Assembly (NCBI GenBank): GCA_951230915.1
Contig: OX579641.1
Coordinates: forward strand, 9,734,001 to 9,798,000
Direction: 5' to 3'
Source of the DNA: Antitrichia curtipendula
Taxonomy: Eukaryota; Streptophyta; Bryopsida; Hypnales; Leucodontaceae
Length of the DNA: 64,000 nucleotides
In this document: in pieces, positions 1-12,825 of the stretch
Numbering within the stretch: the first letter of the stretch is position 1
Layout of the letters: every line of letters starts with the position of its first letter
Notes under the pieces: model-generated
The model's input: only the letters and a program-made list of their open reading frames with translations
What the model was told of the DNA's origin: nothing
The model's database searches: none
Program-made: the position numbers and the translations under genes

Positions 1-31
1 TTAGTTTCAGTCATTGGCATCATGCACAAAC

Positions 32-2340
32 CTGATTATAGCCCCTGGCTTGACCGTAACCACCGACATTGTTGTATACATCACCTCCATAGCCATAGCC
101 ACCTCGATTCTGATACTGCGGCAGCAGACCAGCTCGCTGTTGAGGATAGGCAGGCTCCATACCCAGAGGCCTCTTCTCAGCTGGGGGTTTCGCAAGAGAT
201 GTCTCAAGTGTGCGGCCTGATTTATAAACAGTTCACAAAGTCCATGAAGTTTACAACAAACATCAACCAAAACAATCGCCAAGACTACTCGGACTAGTTT
301 AAACATTACTAAAAAGCAAGTGACTGCACAAGCTGCTGAACACTCTCAATTAACAGAGTGGAAGAACTACGGGTATGAATACCTTCTAACTCGTAGACTT
401 CTGTTTTCTCAATAGCCTTGAGAGCTTGTGCTCGATCAGAAAAATGAACGAACCCAAAGTCGCGTTTGGCTTGCCCTGGTTTGGTTGCCGGTAAGACCAC
501 CTTAGTGACATCACCATGGCGCTCAAACAACTTCTGCAATTGCTCCTCAGTCACACTGTCTGGCAAATTTCGTACATACACCACTTTAACCTGGGAAACA
601 ACCAACTTTCAACTTCAGTGTGACCAAGTCAAGAATACAGAAACATTCGACCTCACCAACCTCACGAAGAAAAGCTTCAGGAGATCCTTAAAATACAGTG
701 CACATATCTAGATATGCAAGTGAGACACTATTACATCAGCCAGCCTAAAGTCGGGGAAAAAATAATCAATTGGTGACTCCAGCTACCAGATTTGAACAAG
801 AAAAAGTGCTTCAAGGAACTCTGGTTCTGCAAGTGAACGAAGACAAGTTTCACAGCAGCATAAAATATCCATGGCATGTTAAGGTACCTGGGACATTGCA
901 CTGGCATCAGGCCCACTGCGTGGATCAGCCCAGCTAATAGTAGGGGCATTACTGCCTAGTCGGAAACTTGGTTTGGACATCTCACGCCTGGCATGTTCAG
1001 CACAGGCATGATTGTAGTACTCTACAAAGGCAAATCCACGGTTTCTTCCTGGGGTCTTTGGATCCTGCAAACCATAGGATTTAGAACGATAACATTTTTA
1101 GCAATGACATCCAAAGTCAGAAGATTAAAATACTGATCCCCCAGTGCCCACACAATCGAATGTTGCAGTAAAATGCATTCATGTAGAGGATTACAGCCAT
1201 TTCCTTCCAAAAAACTTGAGATTTTAAGTCATAGTTAAAGGAATACAACATCATACCTTGAGGAGTTCAACGCTTTGTATGCCAGGTCCCTGCTCACCCA
1301 GAACTTTCTCAAGTTCTTCTTTTTCCCATGCTTTGGGAATATTCCCTACGAAGAGCCTATGCTTAGATTGAGATTGAGAGAATCTTAGTTTTCGTCCCTG
1401 CACCACAGTGAAATTCAACATGGTAAGTCTTGATCAGGTTGAGCAGATACTCGGGAACTTACAATTTATTAGACAGATCACAAAGTTCTGAGGAATCCAA
1501 GAATGTTATTAAGGAGCTACTTAATTCAGATCAAAGAAATAAAAAGCAAAGGATACCTTCACTTCAGAATCATTCAATGTCTCGATAGCTTTTTCTGCAT
1601 TCTCCTCGCTCATGAAAGTGACAAACGCGTAACCCTTGTTCTGACCAGTATCTTTGTCCTTCAAGAGACGAACCTGAAAAGCATTGCAAACACCAGTGAC
1701 ACATTTTATTGCACAGAAACGGTAATAACTCAGAACTATATACAGGACCAGTGCTGCTCAGGTGATAACCCCCCCGAGATGTACACCTCTAATACATTCC
1801 CTCCATGGAACATACATTTGGTATCTCCTGAGCAGTGCTATATCCCCTAAATACTCTATAGCCTTTCAGCCAAATCCTGCGTACCTCAAAGATGTCACCA
1901 CAACTGGAGCAGAGAGTTCGCAAATCTTCTTCTGTGGTATCCCGAGTAATACCCCCAACAAAAATTTCTGAGCCATGAGGAGGCCGTTTAAGAAGCTCTC
2001 CGCTCTTCTCACCATCTTTTTCCTCCTTGTCTTCCACTATGGCATCATCCCCCTCCACGGGGGCGTCCGTCTCCTCCGGGGCAAACTCAGCCTCTGTAGT
2101 CTGATGATCATGATCGCCGTTTAAAACGTCGACATCCTGATCTTCCTGACCGTCGTCCCCTTCTTGAGCTTCCAAGTCTACGTCCAGGTCTAAACCCTGA
2201 CCTTTCTCCTCTTCATCCTCTTCTTCGTCCTCGTGGTCAGCACTAGCATAATCAACCTCCTCGTCGAGATCTACAGTCCCATCGATGTCGACCTGCTCTT
2301 CATCGTGTACCTCCTCTGGCGATGCACTGGCGTCTGACAT
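32..2340 (-). CDS. Three-RRM hnRNP Q/R-like RNA-binding protein (LIF2-like), 3' part outside window
   Basis: Seen: six exons on the minus strand, all with GT-AG junctions that keep one frame: 2340-1885, 1673-1557, 1397-1257, 1064-888, 590-383 and 216-32 (about 428 aa in the window). Residues 1-110 are very acidic. Three RRMs follow, with RNP-like motifs EIFVGGI/KGYAFVTF, RLFVGNI/RGFAFVEY and VVYVRNL/DFGFVHF. Next come SLAKPPAEKR and the start of a Gly/Tyr-rich tail (GGYGYGG). The ATG at 2340 opens the acidic region and no better upstream Met is in frame. Position 31/30 (GT after CAG) is a plausible donor; without splicing there the frame stops three codons later, so the gene probably continues beyond base 1. 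Known: this acidic-3xRRM-Gly/Tyr layout is that of plant hnRNP Q-type proteins such as Arabidopsis LIF2, nuclear proteins involved in RNA processing and chromatin-linked gene control. Inference: intact, conserved housekeeping or regulatory gene; the exact orthologue is not resolved. Confidence 0.9.
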
Positions 2341-4200
2341 GCTCGCCTCCGAAGCCGTTCAAGGACCGAGAATAATCACCTCGATAGGAGCTTGAAGTGC
2401 AGCTGAGGGAGAGGAATTGAGATAGAGGAATTGAGGCATAGAGGAGAGCCAGAAAAAAGGCAAGAGAGGACATCGGAAAGGCCACCACGAGGTGGAGTGT
2501 GAGAAATTTGCGGAAAATACTGAGGGCCATGCGCGATGAGAGGTGTGATGTAAACATGGTGCAGTAAGGAGGAGGTTCTAGACAAGGAATAAAGCTCTAG
2601 ACATAGGCCCTCATAGAACTACGTGTAGAATAGCCTCGAGAATAGTGAATGTAATGAGTAGAAATAGCCTTGAGAATGTAATCAAAGAGGATGCCCCCAA
2701 AGAAACACACAAAAAACACACTGCGTAACGAATAAGTAAGATGCAAATACATTACAAATACCACACAATCATAATCTTCATAAGACTTTTCTACACAATT
2801 CCTAAAAATAATCTCTGTCCCAGAACCGCGCATTCACAAACACATCCAGTAACATCTCCACCTTTCAGGGAGAGAAAAAGCAGTCAGACAAACTATAACA
2901 TCTCGTTATTCCGCAACATTCCTTCTCGATGGATTTCGTCAACAATGCGGAACAATTTCAGGACATAACAAAAGAAAATTCAAATATTGCAAAGAACTTC
3001 TGAAAGCCAGGGCCACTAAGAAAAAAATCTAATGTAGTATCACATCATTCGGTCACACTAAGGCGTCTAAGATTATCAGACGTAATTGAACTTATACCCG
3101 CACGTTATAATACAATACAGCAAGACAAGAGCCACAATCTGCTTCAGAATACAAAGAGGAAATTGAAAAGGAATTGTAGGAATTTAAAATATAATTAAAA
3201 ACACTAACTGCCTCCATAATCGACCGTTAGCATACAGCCCTTCGACACCCTCCCATTTATCGATAAAATTAATTAAAATAAATACCATACTGCCATAGAA
3301 ACATACGATAAGATTGGGAACAAAAAGAAGCTGCGCAAATACGTATTTCAGGTAACACTTCCCGCATGACTACATACTAAAGACCACGCTGCAGCATATC
3401 AAATTGTTGAGAAAACACAAGACTAGCGCCTAATCGTACAACAGAGTCAATTGAACCCCAAAAGAAGTGGATCGCTCAACCGACGATACAATTCTTGGTG
3501 CATCCTGAGACTTTCTCAGTTCATCCAGACAGTGGAACACTGTATAAAAACTCTCACCACTGTCAAAATTTTCCTACTGCCAACACACCAAACCCTAACC
3601 CCACTCGAAGGAACCCCCAAGAAACACACCACGACCTAACATGATCTCTCGAGATCGAAATTAGGCTCAACCTGCACGTCCTACCTCACAAACGATCCAC
3701 CACTCTCTCTCAAAAAAATTTACAAATCCCTTAAAGACCTCTCCACTCACATCCCTGACTATCACAAACTACGCGATATCACAATCGTTAAAAAACCGAG
3801 AACGCAAGACCCCTTCTTTCCCAAGAATTACACAACACGGCAGAGAACTGAAAATATAAAAATGCACTAAATCGACGAGCGCGAGCCTTGGAGGCTTACC
3901 AATTGTGTTCGACGTAGCGAGACTCCCAACTGCACTGACAATGTCCGGTCTCCGCTGGGCGAGCTTCAAACCGCAACAAGAATGGGGATCACTTAGAGCG
4001 GATTTTTTTTGTGAAAGATGTGAAGCGGCTATGCAGGAGTTATAATTGACTGACAGGAGGGGATGGGGAGTGTCGTGGCGTTGGATCGTTAAATCGCAAC
4101 AGCAACAACGAGGAGGACGACGACGATGGCGCGACGACAGTCACCCTCCAACCAGTGCTCCGAAACTAGGGTAAAGGGGGAAGTCGGAGGAGCTCAACTC
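2341..4200 (-). promoter_or_regulatory. Probable 5' UTR, UTR intron and promoter of the hnRNP gene
   Basis: No coding ORF is recognisable here. On the minus strand about 4200-3900 is more GC-rich than the DNA upstream and ends in a good donor (TTG|GTAAGC near 3899). A pyrimidine-rich stretch ending in CAG lies near 2405, shortly before the ATG at 2340. This suggests a leader split by an intron of about 1.5 kb, an arrangement common in plant RNA-binding protein genes. Neither the transcription start nor a TATA box can be assigned from sequence alone. Confidence 0.35.
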
Positions 4201-6535
4201 CGCGACAACGTGTTCCCCGAGTTCCGTTGAGTTCCCTGATGTTCTCTTGGAATGTTCTCCTCGTACCATTTACGGAAATAGGGAAGGGTGTGAGAAATTG
4301 TTGCAGGTGAACAATTACTGTAGGCCACAAACAGACGAACAGACATTCGTTTTTCCATTTGATTGTCTGGGTAGGCTCCAAGAATTAAGTTGAGGCTACC
4401 AATTCTGAATAATTTGCATAATGTTTCTATTCCAGCCATTCTCAACATAATTTATCGAAACTGTGAGTAAATAATCACATTTCTTCTATTAAATTTTTAT
4501 AGAATTCTAGTTAGATCTTCAAATTTATTGGAGTTTGGCAATATTTAGCTTGCAAATAGCTACTTATATTCGTTAAGCATACAATAGAGTGCTACTAGGT
4601 TTACCACTCATTTGCCATATTCAATAGTTTTTGTAAAATATGGAATTAGGCAAATTTAAATTATTGTGAATATTTCTTGAATATTCATTTTCTATTATAC
4701 TGAATATTTTTCCTAAAATTTTATCATTTATTATTAGAAATAATTTATGTAAAACCTACAAGTAGTTTTGGATAATCAAGGGTCAACCAAAGGTCAAACT
4801 AAAGGTGAAGTGTAATTATATTTTAGGCAAACAATCCACTTTTTTACTTTCAAGGGAAAAAAAATAGAAAAGAAAAAAAAAATAGTTGTCATAAACACTC
4901 GCATAAACAAACATATTGTTCCAAAATCATATCATACCAACATATGATGAGCATGAATAAACAACAATAATGATGCAATAAAGACTCTATGAATATTGAA
5001 GCACCGTCACTGTTACTTTCAAAGACATGAATGAGGTGAAACTCACCTTCAATCAACACTAGTGTGACAAGTTGTGGAGCCACATGGAACTCCACTAACT
5101 GGTTTGCAAGACAATGCACACACCCTCACTGCAATATGAAGTTTGAAAATGGCCAAAACACTAACCCATGACTTATTACAGAGGACATTGTGAGTCAATG
5201 GGACCACGCCAAAGAGCTTGTAACACCTATTACATCCACTAACTAACTTTGAAAGCAATGACACAAATGCAAAAAATACCTACTTCACTATTAACACTTG
5301 ACATTGACAACATCCACAACAACAAAAAGAAATAAATTTCCACATATGACACATACAAAAATGTAGTATGCAACATAGCAATACCCATATACTTGTCCCT
5401 TTCTACATTGGCAAAAACAATATCTCCTTCTATGAGACTCTAAAAGCGCCAATTGTAAAAACCTAACATAAAACTATGATGATTGGCCACCCTTCAAGAC
5501 ACAATGTGAACATGACCATTAACCAACATGAACTTCATATAGTAGGAAATTCAAACATTGCAAATGCCCCCATGTAGATCAAACACCATACAAAACAATA
5601 GTTGTAGTACCTTTGGCACTAAATTTGTACAACACACAATTCAGCTAAGTTGAAATACAAGACTAACTATCATCAATTTGACCATCAATGTGTGGCAAAT
5701 GACATGGCATACAATTGTATGTGTGGTCCTTCTAGACTTTACTAGCACAATCTTCCAAGAGCAACACTTCTAACCAAAGTACCTTGTACACTTGTAGAAT
5801 AATATGCCTCATTGTCACATCAAGTGTTGTAGGTTCCATCTATAGCAAGTAGATATAATCCACTACTACAAAACAACATCCCTAAAGTTTGTAGCCTCCT
5901 CTACAAATAGTGGCATAACGCAAGGTGTTTCTATGTAGTAGAATAGAGAGGTTCTCCAATGCCATTGGCATCACCTTCCAATACAAGTCCGTTTTTTCTT
6001 CCCAGGCACATGCTCCACGTGTTTGGATCATTGATGTTCAGCACCATGGTGTCAGCATCTTACTTGGTGGCCATTAGTAAAACCAAATTCCATCCATATA
6101 AGAAATAACAAGATAAGAAAAACAATCAGAGATGCTTGCTTGCTAAATTGTTAGCCCATGGCTATCCATAGCAACTGTAAATCTCAATCTCCATGATGCA
6201 CCTTCTTTGAACTATATAATATATATAGAAATTTGATTATACCATTTGTCAAGTAACTTATTGTTTTAGAAAAAAAATTGATTTCACTACAACAAATTTT
6301 GGTATAAATTTTTAAGTTATATAACTATGGTCAATGGAGACCATTCTTGAGCACGAGCTTGTAAATGGTGATACTTTGATTGAGATGGAGGGCTTAGTTT
6401 TAGCAGTAGCTCAGTTGAAGACTATGTTAGTATGACTAGCAATTGGGTGTTCATCCATTACTCTAAAAGTGGTGGTAGTGGACAACTTTCAAGGCTTCCA
6501 CTTAGTACGACCACAGAATACGAATCGTTTCCAAC
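4201..6535. other. AT-rich intergenic DNA, no gene recognised
   Basis: Apart from short open stretches, for example minus-strand frames at 4890-5260, I see no domain, RNA gene or bounded repeat. The composition resembles decayed transposon DNA, but I cannot assign a family. Confidence 0.4.
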
Positions 6536-6538
6536 ATT

Positions 6539-6744
6539 TACTGTAAGAATCTAGAGTTTTTTGATGTCTATGTTGACAAATTTTAGGTGAAATTGAATGT
6601 AATGATCTATATTTTTATATCAACAATAACGTCCAACATAACATCAAGATGTTACATTGGACATCAATGTTGATATAAAAATATAGGTTGTTACATTTGA
6701 CGTCATCTAAAATACATCACCTAAAACATAGATTTCTTATAGTG
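6539..6744. mobile_element. 206-bp CACTA-type MITE with 3-bp TSD (ATT)
   Basis: The two halves are imperfect inverted repeats. The centre (about 6607-6690) is a hairpin of roughly 30-bp arms sharing CTATATTTTTATATCAACA. The termini are TACTGTAAGAATCTA on the left and, as reverse complement of the right end, CACTATAAGAAATCTA. ATT flanks both sides (6536-6538 and 6745-6747). CACTA superfamily elements make 3-bp duplications and begin CACT(A/G). The first base of the left end (T for C) has drifted. No coding capacity. Confidence 0.65.
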
Positions 6745-6747
6745 ATT

Positions 6748-8822
6748 AGTACTTCTATGGACATGATGGAGCAAGCAAATGGCATCACGGAAGGATGAAC
6801 TCATTCTACACTTGTACCATGATAATGTTTAGGTCTAACTTTATGAAGGTGAAGGTCATAATGGCAAATGCTCAATGATTTGTTGTGTTGCTTAGAAATA
6901 TGCTCGGAAATACGTTTTTATACCCTATGAAGTTTATTTTAAACTTTTAGGAAGAGATAGTCTTTTATAAGCCCGGGATGGGTGGAAGGCTCAATTTCCA
7001 CTTGGCTTTTTTGAGCTCTTATCGTTAATTTGGTCGACCTTTATGGCTTTGGGGGGCTTGTGACCGATGGTCACCCTTGGTTTGAATAAGATTTTATGGA
7101 GAGTTTATTGATTCAACTAGCAACATCAAGGAAGACGATGATGGTGATGAGCATAAAGCTAAGGCACCAAACTCTACCAACTAAGGATACAAGTAGTTTA
7201 GAAGCGCACCACAGAGCTACAATATACCACAAAGACACAATCTATTAGGCGTGGCAACAATCTTTGTTGCCATAAGAGGAGGAAGTTAGAGGAGTGGAAG
7301 ATCCCATTCCACCTTTGAATATTTCTACAATTAATTGGAAGCCACCATACAAAGTTAATACACTTTTGGAGTTGTTTAACCCCTAAAGATCAAACTACAT
7401 TTTTTTTTGGCAACATAGCAATGTTGGGCAACTCACTACAAATGAAATTTTTATTTTTTTATTTGAAATTTTCACACAACATGTGTCTAAGGAGTAGCTT
7501 TAAGGCCCAACAATTTTCATAACTTTTGACTACATGATTTAAAAGTTATTGAATGCTATATAGTTTTTTCAAGATTAGGCAATTTGGGCAAATAAGAAAA
7601 AATTTAGAAACAAAAATTTGAAATTGATTTTCTAGATTTATATATACATTAAAAACTTTGAATCATTCCGTTTTGAGTAATGAGATGAAAGTTATGAAGA
7701 GTTTTAGTTTGCAGGCAATTATGGATTCTCTATTCTAAAATAAATTTTAAAGTCCTTTATTTAACTCAAAATTCAATATTTTTTGCAAAAAATAAATTTA
7801 TAGGATGTAGGTTGTTTATTACAACCATTGGAATTGGCATTTTTCAAGTCCATAACTAAATTCTTATCAATTTAGTATTTTGAATCAATTACTACTTCTT
7901 TCTCCTTAATATTTTTTCCTATATGTTGTATAATTTCAAATGATTTGAAATTTTTCAAGCATGTAGCCAACTTGTCTTGAAGAATGAATCCAAAGAAGCA
8001 CCACTAATATGGACATATTTTTATATAAATGTGGCCTTGTGAAGTGCAACTACCTAATTTTTTATAAGACCCAAAAAAGAATTTTCGGCAATTCAAATGC
8101 TAATAGCTTGCAATCTACGTGGTGAAAATTTTTGAAAGCTTTTCCGCATGTTTTCAAACCAGTGTATTACAAAATCCTATGGTTACATATGTTCAAAATT
8201 ATTTTTTTTTCTTCTAAAATTTGATTCTTGTACTAGAAATGGCAGTATTAAAGATTTGAAGCGTTTTTGGTGAAAACGTAGTCAAGGAACTTTAGGGTTA
8301 AATTTGTATTGATAGTGGAAAAACATTGTAGGGCTTAGAAAAAATCTTAGTTTTGTTACAAAATTGACATTGACCACCATATATTTAAACTTTGTTTAGT
8401 TGGTGTTTTTATGGGTTTGGTTGCATTGTGCAAGCAAGAGTGAAGGTCAAGCAATACATTTATATGAATACAAACAAGATGGACATGCAAGTGGCTAAAT
8501 GACATGCACAGTGGCAATGCCAAGCATTTCCTCATTCATTAAGCAGAAGTGTATCAAGATTGCATTTTCGGAATTATTAGGTGATATTTCTTTGATATCT
8601 CATGCCAATATACAACTTGTGGGTTCAATGGATTAGGTCATTGTTGGATCGTCATACCAAGTCATGTCAATGATAAGTAAACAAAATGGATTGAAGGATA
8701 TTCAATCTTCACCGTTTTATGATATAGTGAGAGTATTAACCTATAGTCAGACTACTCAATGAAGTCCAATGAATTATATTATCAAGAAACATCATCTCAT
8801 CATCTTTTTCTTCACTTAGCTA
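6748..8822. other. AT-rich stretch without a clear gene; possible piggyBac N-terminal remnant near 7.3 kb
   Basis: Mostly featureless. A plus-strand reading around 7310-7500 contains NWKPPYKV, LLELFN and TNEIFIFLFEI, broken by stops. This loosely resembles the N-terminal part of piggyBac-like transposases and would fit the clearer C-terminal piggyBac remnant at 12.0-12.8 kb, but the strand is opposite and the match is weak. Nothing else is recognised up to the reverse transcriptase at 8.8 kb. Confidence 0.25.
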
Positions 8823-9770
8823 AAGTATTTAATACCTTAGATCTTAGCTCTCACTATCATCATTTGGGTATCAAGAAGGATGACAAGAAGAAGATTACAT
8901 TTTAGAATATTGGTGAAGATGGAAATGATCAACTCTATTAGTGGAGGTTCCTATTGTTTGCATTGAAGAACGCACCTACCAAGTTTCAGAGAGAACTTAT
9001 AGACCACATACTTTTTGTCTTGAATTTTGTGGAATGCTACATTAATGATGTTAATGTCTTCAACATGAATTGGAAGCAACATCAAGCACCTTTGATGGAG
9101 GTGTTTGCTAGATTAAGGCTTCACGGATTGAAATTGCACTTGAGTAAGTGTAAGTTTTATTATGACCACATGGAATACTTGGGCTATATGATATATGCGA
9201 TAGGGTTGGGTGTAGTAGGAAAGTAGAAGTGATGACGTCTATACCAAGGCCAAAAGATATGAGTAACTACATGCATTCTTGGGTGTATGTAATTATTACT
9301 AGAAATTTGTAAAGATATTTAGAGCCATTGTGAAGCCATTGATCATGTTGACAAAGAATGATCAACTTTGGATATAGAGAATTGAGCAAGGGTCAACCTT
9401 TTAACGATTGAAGGAGTATCTATTATTAGCACCAATATTACAAAGGCCTATTTCTAATTGAGAATACCAATTGTATATAAATTAGAGCTCACTAGAAATA
9501 TCAATTGGTACGGTGTTGAGTCAAATAGATGACAACAACAAGGAGTTTGTTATTGCATATGTTAGCCGATCCATAACAGCACAAAAGCACAATATAGCTC
9601 ATACAAGGATGAATGTTTGGCAACAATTTGGGCAATTGTACATTTTCAATGTTATTTATATGGCAAGGAGTTTTTATAGATTATAGGTCACCAACCATTG
9701 AAGTGATTGATGGAGTCTAACAAGCTTGTCGGAAAGCTTGCAAGATAGAGTCTAATGCTAATCTCATGTT
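8823..9770 (+). pseudogene. Ty3/gypsy retrotransposon pol remnant (reverse transcriptase and RNase H)
   Basis: Reading three frames together recovers the order of a gypsy-type polyprotein. RT: NTLDLSSHYHHLGIKKDDKKKITF (8829-8900, shortened here to NTLDL...KKDDKKK), then FALKNAPTKFQREL, CYINDVNVF in place of the YIDD catalytic box, LKLHLSKCKF and YLGYMI. Next come IPRPKDMS and the connection region (AIDHV, STLDIEN). RNase H: YKDECLATIWAIVHFQCYLYG, GHQPLK and LMESNKLVGKLAR (to about 9750). Stops and frameshifts interrupt every segment and the second catalytic Asp is Asn, so this copy is dead. No LTRs, primer-binding site or integrase could be delimited. Known: Ty3/gypsy RTs share the FGLKNAP...YIDD...YLGH signature in this spacing. 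Confidence 0.85.
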
Positions 9771-10995
9771 AATGGAATAATCCAATTGATAGCCAAGTAG
9801 ACTCTACATGGGCCAGATGGCATGTGTAAGAGGAAGAGAACTCATTATTAAGGGGGCATTGTGCCAAGTATTCAAGTATGATGGCAATGATTGGAGACAT
9901 CATGAGGAAGCTATTGTGGACATAGTGGATGAGTAGGGTGGTGAAAAGTTTGAGGGCACCAGTGATATTTTGATGACATGGAGGTGATGAATTATTTGAA
10001 GCATGACAAAGTAGCAACCATTGTTTCTACCAAGGAGAGAGATTGAGTTCTACAACAAGCCAAAAGTTTTGTATGTGAGGGGAAATTTTAATTATTAGGT
10101 ACAAAATATGATGGGATTCTTTTTTCTTGATTGATTGTATATAAATATTGATTGCAAACTTGCAGTGACTCATTTGTAAATAAAATAAAATCACATTGTA
10201 ATAAAATTTGATTATTTGTTGATGTAAGAGTGTTAATATACTACAAAGTTTCAAAATAATTTTTTTTACATATACAACATACATGAATTGGTAATTCATT
10301 TATTTCTTCATTGAATTAATAAAATATTTTTTGTTGTTGATAGTTATTTATTGTCTTTTTTTATCATTTTTGATTTATGAAATTATTTATTAGTAAATTT
10401 ATGAAATTATTTTATTTTCAGTTTTTAAATATTTCAAAATTTGAGTGATTTTGTTTCTTGACTTTGTCTTGTTTACGCTTAAATCATTTTTTTTGATGCC
10501 ATTGAAATAATTTGAATATTTATTTTCTCAATTATTTTAGTTTGCATTTGATATTTTAATATAACATCATTTGTAATGAAAGATGTTTTTACATTATTAA
10601 CATTTCAAGATTTTGAAGGTGCTTTAGAAGAAAGTAGTTCCAAAAGGGTGTATGTTGAATGTAAAAAATGGACAATAAATGACATTTTTTTAGCTTTCAA
10701 CTATAAGATCTTAAACTTGTCTTCACTATTTTGCTACCCACCAATTTTCACCACTAAATTTGTTGAACTAAGTGAGATCTACAGGTTCAAAGTTAGGAGG
10801 ATTTTTTTCCCACTATGAAAAATCGAGGCAGTTGCACTTCAATTGCCAAATTTCACATTTATAAAACTCCATTTTTATGGTAACTCCTTGGATTAGGATG
10901 CCCATATGAATAAGAAACATGCTACAGAAATTTTTAAGTCATTGCACTTCTAGAACATAAATAATCTAATAAGATGATTGTAGACATAGGTTTGA
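9771..10995. other. Downstream gypsy-derived or unassigned DNA
   Basis: The first 250 bases probably still belong to the decayed polyprotein after RNase H (HHEEAIVDIVDE near 9890 in the plus strand). Beyond 10.1 kb the DNA is AT-rich. An 80-codon open frame at 10576-10818 (plus) shows no motif I recognise. I see no repeat boundary. Confidence 0.35.
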
Positions 10996-11248
10996 AGGTC
11001 ATATTTGTTAAATCGAGACTTTTCGCAGTCTCATTTTTATCCTCGACTCGAGGATAAAACGCTTTATCTCTTTACTACTATTTTTTTATAAATAGGTAAC
11101 AACACCAACTTTTAGAATTTCATTATAGAATCACTATTTTAGCATTATTATTATTTATTTTAATTACTGTTTTTTTTAAAGAATTTTCCAATAACTAGCA
11201 TTTTGTCTCAAAATCTACAAAAAGTCTCACGATATACAAATATGGCCT
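10996..11248. mobile_element. About 253-bp TIR element, copy 1 (AGGTCATATTTGTTA family)
   Basis: Aligns along its whole length with 29450-29701. The ends are inverted repeats: AGGTCATATTTGTT...GAGACTTTT on the left, and AGGCCATATTTGTAT...GAGACTTTTTG when the right end is reverse complemented. There is no ORF. Flanks of this copy show no convincing target duplication, whereas copy 2 does. The superfamily is undetermined. Confidence 0.65.
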
Positions 11249-11650
11249 AATTGGAGAAATTAGTGTACATTAACATTTTTTCTTAGTCAAATTTCTCATT
11301 GTAATTAGTTCCAATCAAAAATTTGAACAAAAGAGATAGTGATATATACCCAATTTACAACAAGGAATGATCTTCTCCACAAAATTTGAAAACTCCAAAA
11401 TGTGGGACCACAAATTTAGCCATAGCCATCTCTATATGCTTCAGGGATTTGGGTACCATGGCTACCTAAACCGTAAACCGCGCAGTTAATGCACTGGCTA
11501 TGACCAACTCCAGGGACATCCAAAATAGTTAGGACTCTAGGCTTGGGTTTGAAGAAAAACCAACATGAATATTATGGAAGATTTTCTCAAAGTGAATTTG
11601 AAGGTAATGAAACAAATATATTTAAGGTTTTTGAAGAAATAGTGCAAGTA
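11249..11650. other. AT-rich spacer, nothing recognised
   Basis: No ORF, domain, RNA gene or bounded repeat was seen between the TIR element and the purine-rich tandem repeat. Confidence 0.4.
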
Positions 11651-11653
11651 TAG

Positions 11654-11895
11654 AAAATAAAAAGAGGATGAGGAAATAATTCTACAACATAGAAAAAAAA
11701 AGTAGAAATGGAAAGGAAAAAAATATAAAGGTTGAAAAAAACAGAGAAAAGGGGTAGGATAAAAATAGAGAGGATGATGAAATAATTATACAATGTCAAA
11801 AAAAATGGGAAGGAAGAAGTATATTAGGATTGAAAAAAATTGAGAGAAAGGGTGGGGAAAAAATGGAGAAGGTGAGAAAATAATTATGCAACATT
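11654..11895. repeat. Purine-rich tandem repeat, about 100-bp unit, 2.3 copies
   Basis: The block AGA(G/T)GATGA(G/T)GAAATAATT followed by ACAA(C/T) and an A/G-rich stretch begins at about 11654, 11761 and 11857. Units two and three are close to the first, with small indels. The plus strand is almost pure A/G between the conserved words. No coding content. Confidence 0.6.
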
Positions 11896-12029
11896 CAATC
11901 CACCTTATATATGTTCTTTGTTGGTAGGTGCCGCCTTTACAATTTTGGGCCCGTTGTAATATTTTTCAAAACATCCCTAATTCCAACACAGTAATACAAG
12001 ATTGCAACTCTAGAAATAGTAGCTACATT

Positions 12030-12825
12030 TAGGGTCCCCACACATTAGGCATAGACACCTCAGTTGACTCCAAGTTGGCATGTGGGGACACGAATCTTCT
12101 TCTTTTTCATCCATGTCAAGTTTATGCTAATTTTGTGTAAGAACATTACACAAGTCGACTTTGAATTGGAAGTGAGTAATTGGTTTCTTCTCATAACAAT
12201 GTTGATGCAAAGTCTCTAAACAGATTACATACATATTGACCACCATCGTGTCCAATAGGAAGTAAAAAACTTGGTGCTACCATTTGTGCAACTTAGTTTG
12301 GCTAGAATACAATGCTCAAAATTGTTCCACCACATTCATCCCTCATGTAGATGATATACTCTAGATACACATGGGAGGTTTAAACTGGGTCTTTTCTTGC
12401 CCCATTCCTATGTAGAACCATGGTCCATGGGTACTGTTACACATAGAAAGTCAATGGACAATGCATGAGTGAAAATGAGAAGAATCAAACATTTGTCCTT
12501 CCACAATACATACATAATCTACAAGATTCATGTATTTTCCATTGTAACATATTTTGAAGTGAATTCATTCAAATTTGAACTACTTTTAATTTTGTTGATC
12601 CTCCCACTAACTTAGACTTCTAGTGCTGGTGGCATAAATTTCTTGTGCAACCAATTCCATAAACATTCTAATGCTAAGAAAATAGTTGTTTATTACAACA
12701 AAATATCCTTTTCTATGTGGCCATTCAACAATTTCATTGCCACATTGTCCGCCACATTTGCCTCTCCATGAACCACCAATGGTATTTTTGCACTCTAAAA
12801 TGGTTGGCCCCATGTGAACCACCAT
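12030..12825 (-). pseudogene. piggyBac-like transposase remnant (C-terminal catalytic half)
   Basis: Minus-strand frames give, in order: a segment with GYFVVINNYFLSIRMF and ELVAQEIYATSTR (12825-12610), resembling the piggyBac box with (D)N(Y/F)FTS...L...GIYATGT.R; then GMNVVEQF (about 12340), matching the G.D..DQ block; then a Trp-rich LHKW and FYFLLDTMVVNMYVICLET; then PITHFQFKVDLCNVL (about 12150). Several stops interrupt it and the Asp residues of INNY and VVEQ are altered, so it is inactive. Known: this motif order is typical of DDE_Tnp_1_7 (piggyBac) transposases. TTAA-flanked termini could not be found. Alternative: another DDE family. The Trp/FFLLD/THLQF run makes piggyBac the best reading. 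Confidence 0.65.
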
